Counted from the first letter of the stretch, positions 36,596 to 45,901 are shown. The stretch is 56,465 nt of DNA from Myxococcota bacterium (GCA_023150805.1 JAKLKF010000038.1:1-56465); one strand, 5' to 3'. Notes: a model not told the origin generated them from the sequence alone. Made by a program: numbers and translations.

Positions 36596-38116
36596 ATGGA
36601 CACTCGTACCCTGGCCGGCATCGGCATCCTCTCCCTGGTCCTCTTCGCCTGCGACGGCGACAAGGGCATCGACGACGACGGCACCTCCGACGGCGGCGCG
36701 ACCGACGGCGGCGGCGACGGCGGCGGGGACGGCGGCGACGGCGGCGACGGCGGCACCAGCGGCGACGACTGCGGCGGCGACATCGCCAGCGCCTGCGACT
36801 TCCAGATCGACGCCAAGGCCGGCTACGCGCAGGCCGACGAGGTGATCGCCGAGGAGGGCGACCGCGACTTCTTCAAGATGTCCCTGGGCGCCGGGCAGAG
36901 CATCGCGGTGGGCACCATCGCCTACGCCGCCGACGGCGACATGGAGCCCGACACCGTCCTGCGCCTGTACGACAGCGCCGGCACCCTGCTGGCCACCAAC
37001 GACGACATGCCCTTCCGCCTCCAGGAGACGGACAGCGCGCTGTACTTCCAGGCCCCCACCGACGGTGACTACTACTTCGAGGTCCTGGAGTGGGGGGACT
37101 GGGACGGCTCGGGCGGCAACGGCGGCGACTCCTACGAGTACACGCTGATCGCCTACGAGGTGGTCCAGCTCGACCCCGAGCCCGACAACGACGACTTCGC
37201 CTCGGTGGTCGCCTACACCAAGGCCGGCAACTACGTCTACTACGGCAACGGCTGGACCGAGGACGGCTCGCTGCCCTACCAGTTCTTCGGCGACATGGAC
37301 GCGGCCGGCGACACCGACCTGTTCCCCATCGACTGGACGCTGAAGGAGGAGGACGAGCGGGTGTGGTGCCAGTACTCGGTCTGGCCCACCTGGCTCGGCG
37401 ACTTCCAGCCCTCCTTCGCCCTGTACGACGGCGACGGCAACATGGTCGCGCAGAACGACTCGCCGGTCTACAGCCTGGACCGCTACTACTACTACGACGG
37501 CGCGGTCATGATGGCCGACCAGGGCGTGGTCTTCGGCGAGATGGGCGAGGTCGGCGGCGGCCAGACCTACTACCTGGAGGTCAGCGACCTGGGCGGCATG
37601 AGCGGGGTCGGGACCTTCTACCCGGGCCTGATGGAGTGCTACACCTGGAACACCGAGGTCGTGACGGTCGAGGACATCGACACGGACAACAACCTGCCGG
37701 CGCTGTCCAGGGACGTGCTCATGAACGAGAGCTCCGACGGCACCGCCTGGTACGGCTACATGGTCGGCGGCATCAACGCGATGGGCATCCCCGCCGACGA
37801 GCTGGACTCCTGGCGGATCAGCTCGGCGGGCACCGGCGGCTCGCTGGACGGCAAGATCCTCAACATCGTCCTGCAGTCCAAGGGCGTGGGCCAGTTCCTG
37901 GACGCGGCGATCACGGTCTACGAGGACGACGGCACGACCGTCCTGACCAGCGCCTCCAGCAACACCTTCGACGACAACGGCGACCCGGCGATCGAGAGCT
38001 TCGAGATCGACTCGGACACGGCCTCGATCTACGTCGTGGTCGAGGCCGAGGACGCCGCGATGGTGCCCGACGCCAACCAGTACCTCGCCTTCATCTGGAT
38101 CAGCGAGGCCGAGTAG
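36596..38116 (+). CDS. Large acidic surface lipoprotein with Asp/Gly linker
   Basis: The 506-residue protein has a lipoprotein signal with lipobox LVLFAC (Cys19), then a linker of Asp/Gly repeats (about 25-58), then acidic beta-rich domains rich in Tyr and Asp (for example DNDDFASVVAY, YYFEVLEW). The pattern resembles the pre-peptidase C-terminal type domains seen in secreted proteins of this phylum (DGDYYFEV, DSAGTLLATNDD). It is likely surface-exposed, perhaps calcium-binding. No enzymatic motif is visible. It is a single transcription unit ending at a strong hairpin. Confidence 0.75.
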   Translation: MDTRTLAGIGILSLVLFACDGDKGIDDDGTSDGGATDGGGDGGGDGGDGGDGGTSGDDCGGDIASACDFQIDAKAGYAQADEVIAEEGDRDFFKMSLGAGQSIAVGTIAYAADGDMEPDTVLRLYDSAGTLLATNDDMPFRLQETDSALYFQAPTDGDYYFEVLEWGDWDGSGGNGGDSYEYTLIAYEVVQLDPEPDNDDFASVVAYTKAGNYVYYGNGWTEDGSLPYQFFGDMDAAGDTDLFPIDWTLKEEDERVWCQYSVWPTWLGDFQPSFALYDGDGNMVAQNDSPVYSLDRYYYYDGAVMMADQGVVFGEMGEVGGGQTYYLEVSDLGGMSGVGTFYPGLMECYTWNTEVVTVEDIDTDNNLPALSRDVLMNESSDGTAWYGYMVGGINAMGIPADELDSWRISSAGTGGSLDGKILNIVLQSKGVGQFLDAAITVYEDDGTTVLTSASSNTFDDNGDPAIESFEIDSDTASIYVVVEAEDAAMVPDANQYLAFIWISEAE

Positions 38117-38140
38117 GCCCTCGGACCCCCACCGGACGCG

Positions 38141-38160
38141 GCGCCACCCCTCGGGGTGGC
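38141..38160. terminator. Bidirectional terminator hairpin
   Basis: CGCCACCCC (38141-38149) and GGGGTGGCG (38152-38160) are perfect complements; the RNA would close with a tight CTCG loop. It sits 24 bp after the surface lipoprotein stop and 61 bp before the stop of the opposing OmpA-type gene. Confidence 0.75.
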
Positions 38161-38221
38161 GTCGTCGTCTGGGGGGTCGACGACCCGCTCCGCCGCCACA
38201 GGGGAGCGGGCGACGGGCGGG

Positions 38222-41200
38222 TCAGCGCTCCAGGGGGCGCTGCTCGCCGCCGCCCTGCAGGATGTGGAACTCCACCCGGCGGTTGGCGGCGTAGGCCTCC
38301 TCGCTGGTGCCCGGCTGCAGCGGCACGGTGGGGCCGAAGCCCTTGGCCACCAGGCGGTCGGGGGCGATGCCGCCCTTCTCGACCAGGTAGCGCCGCACCG
38401 CCTCGGCGCGGCGGCGGGACAGGTCCATGTTGTGGTCCAACCCGCCCTGGGCGTCGGTGTGGCCCTGGATCTCGACGCGGCCGATCTCGGCGCGGGTGGC
38501 GAGCACGCCGGCCACCTCGTCGAGGATCTTGATGCTCTCGGGCTTGAGGATGTCGCTGTCCAGCTCGAAGAACACCTTGTCGAGGATGACGATGCGGCCG
38601 CCCTCGACCAGGGCCCGGGGGGCGCGCAGGACCACCTCGACCTCGCTGGTGGCGTTGCGGCGGATGTCCACCGTGCGCCGGCCGACGCCCAGCCCCTCGG
38701 CGGTGACGTAGAGCTGGTAGCTGCCCGCGGGCACCTCCTGCCGGGCCAGGCCGTCGGGGCCGACCGCCAGCTCGACCTGCCGCGTGCCGGAGGCCTCGAT
38801 CAGCCGGCCGGTCGCCGCCAGGGGCCGGCCCTGCTCGTCGACGACGGTGACCTGGACGATGCCGCTGATGGCCGGCGTCACCTTCAGGCGCGCCTCGTAG
38901 CTGCGGGCGTCGGGCACCTCCACCGCGGCGGACTGGGGCACGTAGCCCTCGGCGCTGATCTCCAGGTTGTAGGTGCCGGGCGCCATCGAGCGGCCGAGCT
39001 GGCCGTCCGCGGCCGTCCAGCTCCCGCTCTCCGGGCCGCTGGTGATGTCGATGCGGGCGCCGGCCACCGGGCGGGTGCTCTCGCCGTCGACCACCACGAT
39101 GGTCACCGGCGTGAGCCCGGCGTCCGGGCAGCCGTCGTCGTCGTCGATCCCGTTCCAGTCCTCGGCCTGCTCGGGGCAGCGGTCGACCGGCGGCAGCAGG
39201 CCGTCGCCGTCGCGATCCCCGGCGACCGCCTGGCCGCCGCGGTCCGAGCGCAGCGGGGGCGCCCAGGACAGGCCGGCGAACAGCCGGTAGTCGGGAGCGC
39301 CGATGCCCGTGGTCAGGCCGGCGCCTCCGCCGACGGTCACCAGCAAGCGGTCGACCGGCTCGGCCCGCAGGGCGGCCCGGGCCTCCATCGGCGTGCTGCC
39401 GGGGGCGCCGGAGCTCTGCAGCAGCCAGGTGCCGTCCCACTCGGCGATGGCCCACAGGGGCAGGCCCTCCTCCAGGATGGGGGCGCTCAGCCCCAGGCCC
39501 CACTGGGCCCGCGTGCCCCAGGTCACGTCGTCCACCAGGGCCTTGCCGCCGCCGGCCATGCCGGCGTTCGCGGCGACGACGAAGCGGTCGCCGTAGGACA
39601 GGCCGACCTCGCCGCCGGCCAGCAGGCCGGGCTCGCCCAGCCAGTCGCGGCCGCTGCCGGTCGGCAGGTCCAGGCGAGCGCCCAGGGACAGGCCCAGCGG
39701 CGCGTCCCGGCGGTCGAGCAGCTCGACCTTGGCGTCCAGGCCCAGGTCGCCGACCATGCGGAAGCCGTCGACGTTGTAGCCGCTGCTCAGCAGGTGCAGC
39801 GGCAGGTCCAGGCCCAGGCGCAGCGGGGCCCAGTTGTAGGAGGCGGTCAGGTTCGCGGTGCCGACCGTGCCCAGGATGCGCTCGTCCTCCCGGTCGTCGT
39901 CGTAGCGGTAGATGAAGGGGTCGCGCGCGTAGTTGAACAGCAGGCCCGCGCCCAGGCCCTGCGCGCCCACCGCCGTGTCGTCGACGCTCAGCAGGGCCCG
40001 GCCGTCGACGCTGGGGGCGAAGCGCTGGGCGTCCAGCTCGACCTCCTGGGCACGGGCCGGCGCCCCGCTCGCGGCCAGGGCGGCGCCGGCGCCCACCACC
40101 AGCGCGCCGGTCGCCACGGGGCCGCCCGGACCCCGGCGGCGGCGGCGGAGCAGGGCGGCCAGGCCCAGCAGGCTGGGGGCCAGCAGCGCGGCGCCCGGAG
40201 CCGAGGTGCAGGAGCCGCCGGTGAAGTGACCGCCGGAGAAGGGCGGCAGGCCGCCGGTGTCGACCGTGCCGCCGTCGGCGCCCCCGCCGTCGGCGCCGCC
40301 GTCGCCCCCGCCGTTGTCGGGGTCGAGGATGTCCGGCCGGCCGTCGCCGTCGCTGTCCTCGTCGCAGTCCTCCTCGCCGTCGAGGATGCCGTCGTCGTCG
40401 GTGTCGGGGTCGTGCGGGTCGCTGCCGCACTCCTCCTCCTCCTCGTTGGTCAGGCCGTCGTCGTCGGGGTCGGCGCAGGGGCCGTCCTCGTCGTCGGCGT
40501 CGACGTAGTTGGCCAGGCCGTCGCAGTCGTCGTCGCCCGTGCCCTCCACCTCGTCGGGCTTGCCGTCGTCGTCGCTGTCCAGGTCCAGCCGGTCCGGCGT
40601 CTTGTCGCCGTCGGTGTCGACCGTGCCCTCGGTCGAGGTCGGGATGCCGTCGTCGTCGTCGTCCTCGTCGCAGAAGTCGGGGTCGCCGTCGCCGTCGGTG
40701 TCGACCAGGCCCTCGTCGGCGTCGGGCACGCCGTCGCCGTCGCCGTCGTCGGGGTCCTCGCCCCCGCACTCGTCCTCCAGCACGTCGGGGATGCCGTCGC
40801 CGTCGGTGTCCTCGGAGTCCGCCGTCCCCGGGTCGGTCTCCCAGGGGTCGCGCCCGCCGTCGCCGTCGGCGTCCTCGTCCCCGTCGAGGATGCCGTCGTC
40901 GTCCGTGTCCTCGTCGAGCGGGTCCGTGGTGCTGCCCGGGTCGCTGTCCGGGGTCCAGCAGTCGCCCGCGGTGTCCGTGTCCTCCAGCGGCTCGGTGACC
41001 CCGACCTCCAGGCCGTCGGACAGGCCGTCGTCGTCGCTGTCGCAGTCCAGCGGGTCCGTGCCCCAGGTGAACACCTCGTCGCCGTCGGAGAGCCCGTCGT
41101 CGTCGGTGTCCGCGTCCTCGGGGTCGGTGCCCAGCTCCAGCTCCTGCGGCAGGGTCAGGCCGTCCTCGTCGGCGTCGAGCGTGATCGCGTCCAGCCAGTC

Positions 41201-41839
41201 GTCCTCGACCACGTCGTCGTCCAGCAACAGCACGCTGAGGCTGCCGGTCGCCACCTTGACCTGGAAGGGGACCGCGGCGGAGACGGGCTCGGGCAGGTCG
41301 CCGTCCATGAGGATCGCCAGCGGCACCTGGACGTCGACGAAGGAGTCGGCGTCGCTCTCGGCCCACCAGGTCGAGGGCGTGGTCGAGATGCGCACCTCGG
41401 CGTCGCTGTCGGCGCTGGTCGCCAGCCGGCTCTCGGCCGGGTCGGTGTCCCCGCCCGTCCGCGGCGTGTTCTCGTAGATCCAGACGTCGGCCAGGCCGCC
41501 GCCCTGCAGGCCCGCGACCAGCTCGTAGTTGGAGGTGTCGCCGTCGGTCTCGAGCTGGAAGCCCCAGCCCTTGGCCTGCAGGGCCACCCCGTCGAGGTAC
41601 CACGGGCTGTCGTTGAGCCGCAGCCGCAGGTACAGGAAGTCCTGGTCGGCGTACCAGGCCCCCGCCTCGCGGCCCGACGAGCTCTCTCCGACGATGTCGG
41701 TGTACTGGTAGCCGCCGTCGCCGATGGTGTCGCCGGCGATGGCGCCGCCGTAGGTGAAGGGGACCCAGGCGCCGTCGGCCGGCCAGGCAAGGGCGGTGGA
41801 GGGCGTGCCCAGGGCGAGGAGGAGGAGGGAGCGGCGCAT
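38222..41839 (-). CDS. Two-part envelope protein: TSP3-repeat protein with internal sorting signal fused to OmpA-family porin
   Basis: The 1205-residue protein has a signal peptide ([15 protein letters not shown]), a beta-rich domain (20-215) and thrombospondin type 3 calcium-binding repeats (about 220-510, [10 protein letters not shown] type). A Gly-rich linker then leads to a tripartite segment: GGSC (Cys544), hydrophobic helix 550-564 and RRRRR (565-569), the form of a MYXO-CTERM sorting signal. Such signals normally end a protein. Here a second export-like segment follows at once (hydrophobic 578-590, APARAQE at 593-599), then a beta-barrel-like region, two carboxypeptidase-regulatory-like repeats and an OmpA peptidoglycan-binding domain (about 1085-1200; [19 protein letters not shown]). 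The frame is continuous. I infer a polyprotein or recent gene fusion. Confidence 0.85.
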   Translation of the reverse strand: MRRSLLLLALGTPSTALAWPADGAWVPFTYGGAIAGDTIGDGGYQYTDIVGESSSGREAGAWYADQDFLYLRLRLNDSPWYLDGVALQAKGWGFQLETDGDTSNYELVAGLQGGGLADVWIYENTPRTGGDTDPAESRLATSADSDAEVRISTTPSTWWAESDADSFVDVQVPLAILMDGDLPEPVSAAVPFQVKVATGSLSVLLLDDDVVEDDWLDAITLDADEDGLTLPQELELGTDPEDADTDDDGLSDGDEVFTWGTDPLDCDSDDDGLSDGLEVGVTEPLEDTDTAGDCWTPDSDPGSTTDPLDEDTDDDGILDGDEDADGDGGRDPWETDPGTADSEDTDGDGIPDVLEDECGGEDPDDGDGDGVPDADEGLVDTDGDGDPDFCDEDDDDDGIPTSTEGTVDTDGDKTPDRLDLDSDDDGKPDEVEGTGDDDCDGLANYVDADDEDGPCADPDDDGLTNEEEEECGSDPHDPDTDDDGILDGEEDCDEDSDGDGRPDILDPDNGGGDGGADGGGADGGTVDTGGLPPFSGGHFTGGSCTSAPGAALLAPSLLGLAALLRRRRRGPGGPVATGALVVGAGAALAASGAPARAQEVELDAQRFAPSVDGRALLSVDDTAVGAQGLGAGLLFNYARDPFIYRYDDDREDERILGTVGTANLTASYNWAPLRLGLDLPLHLLSSGYNVDGFRMVGDLGLDAKVELLDRRDAPLGLSLGARLDLPTGSGRDWLGEPGLLAGGEVGLSYGDRFVVAANAGMAGGGKALVDDVTWGTRAQWGLGLSAPILEEGLPLWAIAEWDGTWLLQSSGAPGSTPMEARAALRAEPVDRLLVTVGGGAGLTTGIGAPDYRLFAGLSWAPPLRSDRGGQAVAGDRDGDGLLPPVDRCPEQAEDWNGIDDDDGCPDAGLTPVTIVVVDGESTRPVAGARIDITSGPESGSWTAADGQLGRSMAPGTYNLEISAEGYVPQSAAVEVPDARSYEARLKVTPAISGIVQVTVVDEQGRPLAATGRLIEASGTRQVELAVGPDGLARQEVPAGSYQLYVTAEGLGVGRRTVDIRRNATSEVEVVLRAPRALVEGGRIVILDKVFFELDSDILKPESIKILDEVAGVLATRAEIGRVEIQGHTDAQGGLDHNMDLSRRRAEAVRRYLVEKGGIAPDRLVAKGFGPTVPLQPGTSEEAYAANRRVEFHILQGGGEQRPLER

Positions 41840-41865
41840 GGGGACCTCGGGTGGGGTGCAGGGAG

Positions 41866-41895
41866 AAGGTACCGTCTCAGGGGGGGGCTTGACAA
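41866..41895 (-). promoter_or_regulatory. Putative sigma-70 promoter and inverted repeat upstream of the OmpA-type gene
   Basis: On the minus strand TTGTCA (41895-41890) and TACCTT (41871-41866) are 18 bases apart, placing transcription about 20 bases before the GAGGT ribosome-binding site of the gene starting at 41839. The -35 half lies in an inverted repeat TTGAC-AA-GTCAA (41889-41900) that could be an operator. The other strand of the same repeat faces larE. Confidence 0.45.
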
Positions 41896-41971
41896 GTCAA
41901 TGCGAAAGGAGGCTTCGCCCGGCGCGCGCCGGGGCCCTCGCGATGGGCCGGGGGCGCGATAGCGGAGGAGG

Positions 41972-42862
41972 ATGCCGACCGTCCGTGCCTCCTCGCCCGT
42001 CCCCGCGCCCCCCGACTCGCCGCCGGAGGCCGCGGTCACGCGCCACCTCGACGCCCTGCGCGCCGTCCTGCGCGAGATGGGCAGCGTGCTGGTCACCTTC
42101 TCGGGCGGCGTCGACAGCGCCCTGGTGCTCTGCGTCGCGCACCAGGTGCTCGGCGAGCGCGCCGTCGGCCTGACCGCCGTCAGCCCGACCTTCCCGCCCG
42201 AGGAGCTGGAAGAGGCCGTGCGGCTGGCGAGCACCATCGGGGCGCGCCACCTGCTGGTCGACTCGCGAGAGCTGGAGCGCGAGGGCTACGCCCAGAACGC
42301 GGGGGACCGCTGCTTCTTCTGCAAGAGCGAGCTGTACGAGCTGGCGCATGCCCAGGCGAAGGCGCTGGACATCCCCTGGATCGCCGACGGCACCATCCAG
42401 GACGACCTGGGCGAGCACCGGCCCGGCCTGGTGGCGGCGGACCGGGCGCAGGTGCGGCACCCGCTGCTGGAGGCCGGCTTCGACAAGGCGGCCGTCCGCG
42501 AGGCGGCGCGGGTGCTGGGCCTGGCGGCCTGGGACAAGCCGGCCTTCTCCTGCCTGGGCAGCCGGTTCCCGGTCGGGACCCGCGTCACCGTGACCCGCAT
42601 CCGGCAGGTGCAGCGGGTCGAGAGCGTGCTGCGGACCTTCGGCCTGCGCGCCTTCCGGGCCCGGTGGCACGAGCTGGAGGGCCGGCCGATGCTGCGCCTG
42701 GAGCTGGAACCCTCCGAGCTGGGCGCGCTGGCCGACGACGAGCTACGGCGGGCCGTGGTCGAGGTCGCCAAGGCGGAGGGCTTCTCGTGGGTGACGCTGG
42801 ATCTGGAGGGCTACAAGCGGGGCAGCCTGTCCCACGCCCTGGCGCCGCCGACGGTGCCCTGA
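41972..42862 (+). CDS. larE: LarE-type ATP-dependent sulfur transferase
   Basis: The 296-residue protein has the PP-loop SGGVDSA (44-50) and the LarE hallmarks DRCFFCKSELY and KPAFSCLGSR. LarE adenylates and thiolates a pyridinium dicarboxylate precursor of the nickel-pincer nucleotide used by LarA racemases. Cys114, Cys117 and Cys194 form the three-Cys pattern that, as I recall, goes with [4Fe-4S] LarE enzymes as opposed to the single sacrificial Cys type. ATG 41972 directly follows GGAGGAGG. larB, larC and larA are absent here, so the family member could also serve another sulfur transfer. Confidence 0.85.
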   Translation: MPTVRASSPVPAPPDSPPEAAVTRHLDALRAVLREMGSVLVTFSGGVDSALVLCVAHQVLGERAVGLTAVSPTFPPEELEEAVRLASTIGARHLLVDSRELEREGYAQNAGDRCFFCKSELYELAHAQAKALDIPWIADGTIQDDLGEHRPGLVAADRAQVRHPLLEAGFDKAAVREAARVLGLAAWDKPAFSCLGSRFPVGTRVTVTRIRQVQRVESVLRTFGLRAFRARWHELEGRPMLRLELEPSELGALADDELRRAVVEVAKAEGFSWVTLDLEGYKRGSLSHALAPPTVP

Positions 42863-42873
42863 GCGCCGCGCCG

Positions 42874-43749
42874 GTGGACCCGCTCGTCCCCTTCGACCGG
42901 GGGGACCGCCCGGACCCCGCGCTGGCCGGCAGGGGACGCCGCGTGCTCGCGGAGATCGTCGCCCTGTGGCTGGTGACCCTGCTGGCGATCCGGGGCGTCG
43001 TGGCGCTGCAGCGGGGCGCCGGCCTGCCCGACTGGATCCTCGCGGCGGTGCCGCTGCTGTTCATCTACGCGCCGGTCGCGCTCTGCCACCTGCGCAGGGT
43101 GGACTCCTGGTCCTACCGGCTGAGCATCCCCGCCTTCTCCGACGGGCCCTCCTGGCGCCGGGCCTTCGCCTGCAACGCCCGGGTCCTGGCGCTCATCCTC
43201 CCGCCCTGGATCGTCGGCTACCACTTCTACCAGGGCTGGCTCTTCGACCACCGGCCGGGGGACGGCTGGCGCGAGGGCGCGGCGCAGGCGCTGGTGGGGG
43301 TCGGACAGCCGCCGCCCGAGGTGATCCTCGGGGCGGTCGAGGCGGGGGCGAGGGCGCTGGGGGGAGGGGACGCGCTGGCCCTCGCCATGCTGGCGGGGCT
43401 GCAGGTGCTGACCCTGGTTGCCTACCAGGTCTTCTTCGTGGCCATCCCCGAGGAGTTCTTCTACCGCGGCTACGTGCAGACCCGGCTCAACGAGCTGTGG
43501 CCGCGGCGGTGGCTGATCTTCGGCGCGCCGATGGGCTGGGGCGCGGTGGTCGCCTGCCTCTTCTTCGCCTTCGGCCACTCGCTGGTGCAGGTGCAGTGGT
43601 GGCACTTCGCCACCTTCTTCCCCGGCATGGTCTTCGCCTGGATGCGCGAGCGCACCGGCGGCGTGGTGACCGGCGCCCTGTTCCACGCCGCCTGCAACGT
43701 GCTGGTCGTGCTCCTGGACAACCTCTACGGGGTGCCGCGGGGCTTCTGA
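42874..43749 (+). CDS. CPBP-family intramembrane glutamic protease (myxosortase candidate)
   Basis: The 291-residue protein has about seven hydrophobic segments and all CPBP (CAAX protease/bacteriocin-processing) motifs: PEEFFYRGY (Glu193, Glu194, Arg198), FAFGHSL (His235) and FHAACN (His271, Asn275). Members of this family include Rce1-type proteases and the myxosortases that cleave MYXO-CTERM tails. GTG 42874, 11 bp after larE, is the best start though its ribosome-binding site is weak. The nearby gene at 38222 carries a MYXO-CTERM-like segment, so a sorting-protease role is a reasonable inference but not proven. Confidence 0.8.
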   Translation: MDPLVPFDRGDRPDPALAGRGRRVLAEIVALWLVTLLAIRGVVALQRGAGLPDWILAAVPLLFIYAPVALCHLRRVDSWSYRLSIPAFSDGPSWRRAFACNARVLALILPPWIVGYHFYQGWLFDHRPGDGWREGAAQALVGVGQPPPEVILGAVEAGARALGGGDALALAMLAGLQVLTLVAYQVFFVAIPEEFFYRGYVQTRLNELWPRRWLIFGAPMGWGAVVACLFFAFGHSLVQVQWWHFATFFPGMVFAWMRERTGGVVTGALFHAACNVLVVLLDNLYGVPRGF

Positions 43750-43755
43750 CCCGCT

Positions 43756-44208
43756 TCAGCCCGCCGCGGCCTTGCGGGCGCGGGCCTTGGCCTTCGGTCG
43801 CGGGCCCTCGTCGGGGGGCGGGGGCGGCGCCTGCGCGGCGAGCAGGGCCTGGACCCGCGCGTCCACCAGGGCCGGCAGCCGGGCCTGCAGCTCGGCCTCC
43901 AGGCGCTCCTGGAGCAGGCGCTCCACCGCGGCGGCCAGGGCGTCCTGACGAACGGTGACCTGGTCGAGCTCTTCGAGCCGATCCTCCAGCTCTTCCAGGC
44001 CGTCCGCGAGCTTCTTGACCCCGCCGGTGGCGCCGCCGAGCTGGCCGCGCAGGCTGTTCACCAGGTCGCGCAGCTCCTTGAAGTCGGTTCGGTTGGGCAC
44101 CTGCCGCTGGTCGAGGGTCTCGAGGATCACGTCCTGCACCGGGCGGCGAACGAGCGGGAGGATGGCGTCGGCGACGGTGGCGGCGACGAAGTCGGTTCTG
44201 CTGCCCAT
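43756..44208 (-). CDS. Coiled-coil protein of unknown function
   Basis: The 150-residue product starts MGSRTDFVAATVADAIL, has a continuous coiled coil (about 50-95, with ELRDLVNSLRGQL and LEELEDRLEELDQ) and ends in a Pro-rich then Lys/Ala/Arg tail (AKARARKAAAG). The helical core plus basic Ala/Lys tail recalls phasin-like or nucleoid-associated small proteins, but I cannot assign it. It converges on the CPBP gene with 6 bp between stops and no terminator. Confidence 0.65.
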   Translation of the reverse strand: MGSRTDFVAATVADAILPLVRRPVQDVILETLDQRQVPNRTDFKELRDLVNSLRGQLGGATGGVKKLADGLEELEDRLEELDQVTVRQDALAAAVERLLQERLEAELQARLPALVDARVQALLAAQAPPPPPDEGPRPKAKARARKAAAG

Positions 44209-44532
44209 GGGAGGTCCAGGCGGAGGAGGGGGGGGCGAACGGGTCGCGGGGGAGCGGTCGGCGCGGGGGAGGGAACCTTCGCGGAGATCCGTTGTCGGAC
44301 AGGCGGCCACTGGGTCTCTGCGCGCGGCGCCCGTCCTTCGGGTCATAATGGCTGGCGCGCCACCTCACCATCCCCGCTCCGCCCCGCGGGCGGGCTCCCG
44401 CTCCCCCGACTCGCGACCTTGTCCCACCGCCGACCGGATGCTGCTCCCGCGTTGCGCGCTCCCGCGCCACGGTGGTACCGTGCCCGGCGCAGGGCCCGTC
44501 TCGTGCGCGCCGCTGGCTGAAGAGGAGGATCG
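44209..44532. other. Divergent intergenic region, 324 bp
   Basis: No gene is apparent between the coiled-coil protein and the AgmX-type protein. An isolated CATAAT (44344-44349) could be a plus-strand -10 element, without a recognisable -35. CACGG (44468-44472) and CCGTG (44478-44482) form a small inverted repeat around TGGTA about 50 bp before the next start. AGAGGAGG at 44521-44528 is the ribosome-binding site of the next gene. Confidence 0.4.
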
Positions 44533-45453
44533 ATGGGCCACTGCCCCTTCTGCAAGGGCGCCATCCAACGTGAGCTGCTCGTCAACGGGGGCACCTGCCC
44601 CCACTGCCTGATCGAGATCCCCGGCGAGGAGGCTGCCACCGATCCGGGTGAGCAGGCCATCGCGCGCCAGCAGGCAGAAGAAGCAGCGACGCGGCGGCGC
44701 GGGCCCGGGCTGGCGGCAGCGGTCGTGCTGCTGGCGCTGGTGGCCGCGGGCGGCGGCTGGCTCGCCCTGCGCAACGCGCAGCCGGCGGTGGTCGAGCTGG
44801 AAGAGGAGAGCTTCACGCCGATCCCGCTGGACGCGCACCAGAACATCTTCGACGAGCAGCCGGCCGCGGCCGGGGCCCAGGCGCGCGCCGGCGGCTCGAA
44901 CCCGGCCACGGGCGGCTCGGCGGCCGTGGTGGCCAGCGCCTCCCTGGGCAGCGCCGGGCGCGGGTCCAGCGCCGGTCCGGCGACCGGTGGGCAGGTCGAC
45001 CCGGTCGCCCCTGCCGAGCCCGGGCGCGCGACCCTGAACCCGGCGGCCGGCTCGATCGCCAAGCAGGTCGAGGACGTCGATCCCACCGCGGCGGCGTCGT
45101 CGCCCGGCGGCATGGTCGGCCCCAACATCACGGTGGGGGGCCGCAGCGCGGCCGAGACCCTCACCGACCCCGACGCCATCACCGAGATGATCAAGCGCGT
45201 GGTCGGGCGGAACAGCCGCCAGCTCCAGGACTGCTACAACGACCGGCTCAAGCTGGCCGAGGACCTGGAAGGCCGCTGGCGCGTGGGCTTCGAGGTGCAG
45301 AAGAACGGCAGCGTCTCGCGGATCGAGGTGGGTGGCCTGGGCGTGGCGGACGCAGAGCTGGAGTCGTGCATGACCGGGCGCATCGCCTCCTGGCGCTTCT
45401 CCCGCATCGGCAACCCCCAGCAGGTCTCGAAGACTTACAGCTTCACGCGCTGA
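44533..45453 (+). CDS. Zinc-finger, membrane-anchored AgmX/PglI-type protein
   Basis: The 306-residue protein has an N-terminal zinc ribbon (Cys4, Cys7, Cys22, Cys25), one transmembrane helix (about 58-78), a Gly/Ala/Pro-rich periplasmic linker and a C-terminal AgmX/PglI domain (about 205-306; VVGRNSRQLQDCYNDRLK, then GRWRVGFEVQKNGSVS and IASWRFSRIG). This TonB-C-like domain occurs in myxobacterial motility and envelope proteins and may couple inner-membrane energy to the outer membrane. Its 3-prime end overlaps the convergent rimI gene by 11 bp. Confidence 0.85.
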   Translation: MGHCPFCKGAIQRELLVNGGTCPHCLIEIPGEEAATDPGEQAIARQQAEEAATRRRGPGLAAAVVLLALVAAGGGWLALRNAQPAVVELEEESFTPIPLDAHQNIFDEQPAAAGAQARAGGSNPATGGSAAVVASASLGSAGRGSSAGPATGGQVDPVAPAEPGRATLNPAAGSIAKQVEDVDPTAAASSPGGMVGPNITVGGRSAAETLTDPDAITEMIKRVVGRNSRQLQDCYNDRLKLAEDLEGRWRVGFEVQKNGSVSRIEVGGLGVADAELESCMTGRIASWRFSRIGNPQQVSKTYSFTR

Positions 45454-45901
45454 GGCCCGCCAGGGGCAGGGGGCAGCCCAGCAGCAGGGCGTCGGCGCCG
45501 TCGGCGTAGTAGCGCGGGCGCCGCCCGGTCATCGACAGTCCCCGCGCGCGGTAGAGCGCCAGCGCGGCGTGGTTGTCCGGGCGAACCTCCAGCCACAGCT
45601 CCTCGGCGCCCGCGGCGTGGCAGGCGGCGGCGAAGGCCGACAGCAGGCGCCCCCCCTGTCCGCGTCGGCGGGAGGCGGGGTCGACGGCGATGCGGAGCAG
45701 CTCGCTCACGCCCCCCGCCGCCCAGCCCAGCGCAGCGGCGACGACGGCCTGCCCGTCCTCCACCACCAGGGCGACCACGTCCGGGCGCGCCAGCAGGTCC
45801 CGCACCTGGGCCTCGCTCCACGCCTCGCCCGGGAACGCCCGTGCCTCCAGCGCGACCAGGGCGGGCAGGTCCCGCGGTCCAGCCGGCCGGGCCGCCCTCA
45901 C
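45443..45901 (-). CDS. rimI: RimI-like GNAT N-acetyltransferase
   Basis: The 152-residue protein has the GNAT fold with acetyl-CoA loop VDPASRRRGQGGRLL (about 73-87) and the RimI-type C-terminus (EVRPDNHAALALYRARGLSMTGRRPRYY, positions about 107-134, then a short tail). RimI acetylates the N-terminal Ala of ribosomal protein S18; family members also modify other N-termini. The GTG start overlaps the preceding stop (GTGA). tsaD, often its neighbour, is 8 kb away. Confidence 0.82.
   Translation of the reverse strand: MRAARPAGPRDLPALVALEARAFPGEAWSEAQVRDLLARPDVVALVVEDGQAVVAAALGWAAGGVSELLRIAVDPASRRRGQGGRLLSAFAAACHAAGAEELWLEVRPDNHAALALYRARGLSMTGRRPRYYADGADALLLGCPLPLAGLSA

Noticed and set aside
36700..36770. 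Asp/Gly DNA repeats as a possible regulatory repeat array
   Set aside because: The repeats encode a normal flexible linker after a lipidation site in a surface lipoprotein.
40250..41150. GTCGTCGTC-type runs as microsatellite or array
   Set aside because: They are explained by Asp codons in thrombospondin type 3 calcium-binding repeats on the minus strand.
38156..41962. Very long open frame on the plus strand opposite the OmpA-type gene
   Set aside because: It mirrors the GC-rich third-codon pattern of the minus-strand gene and encodes low-complexity Val/Ala/Gly sequence without domains.
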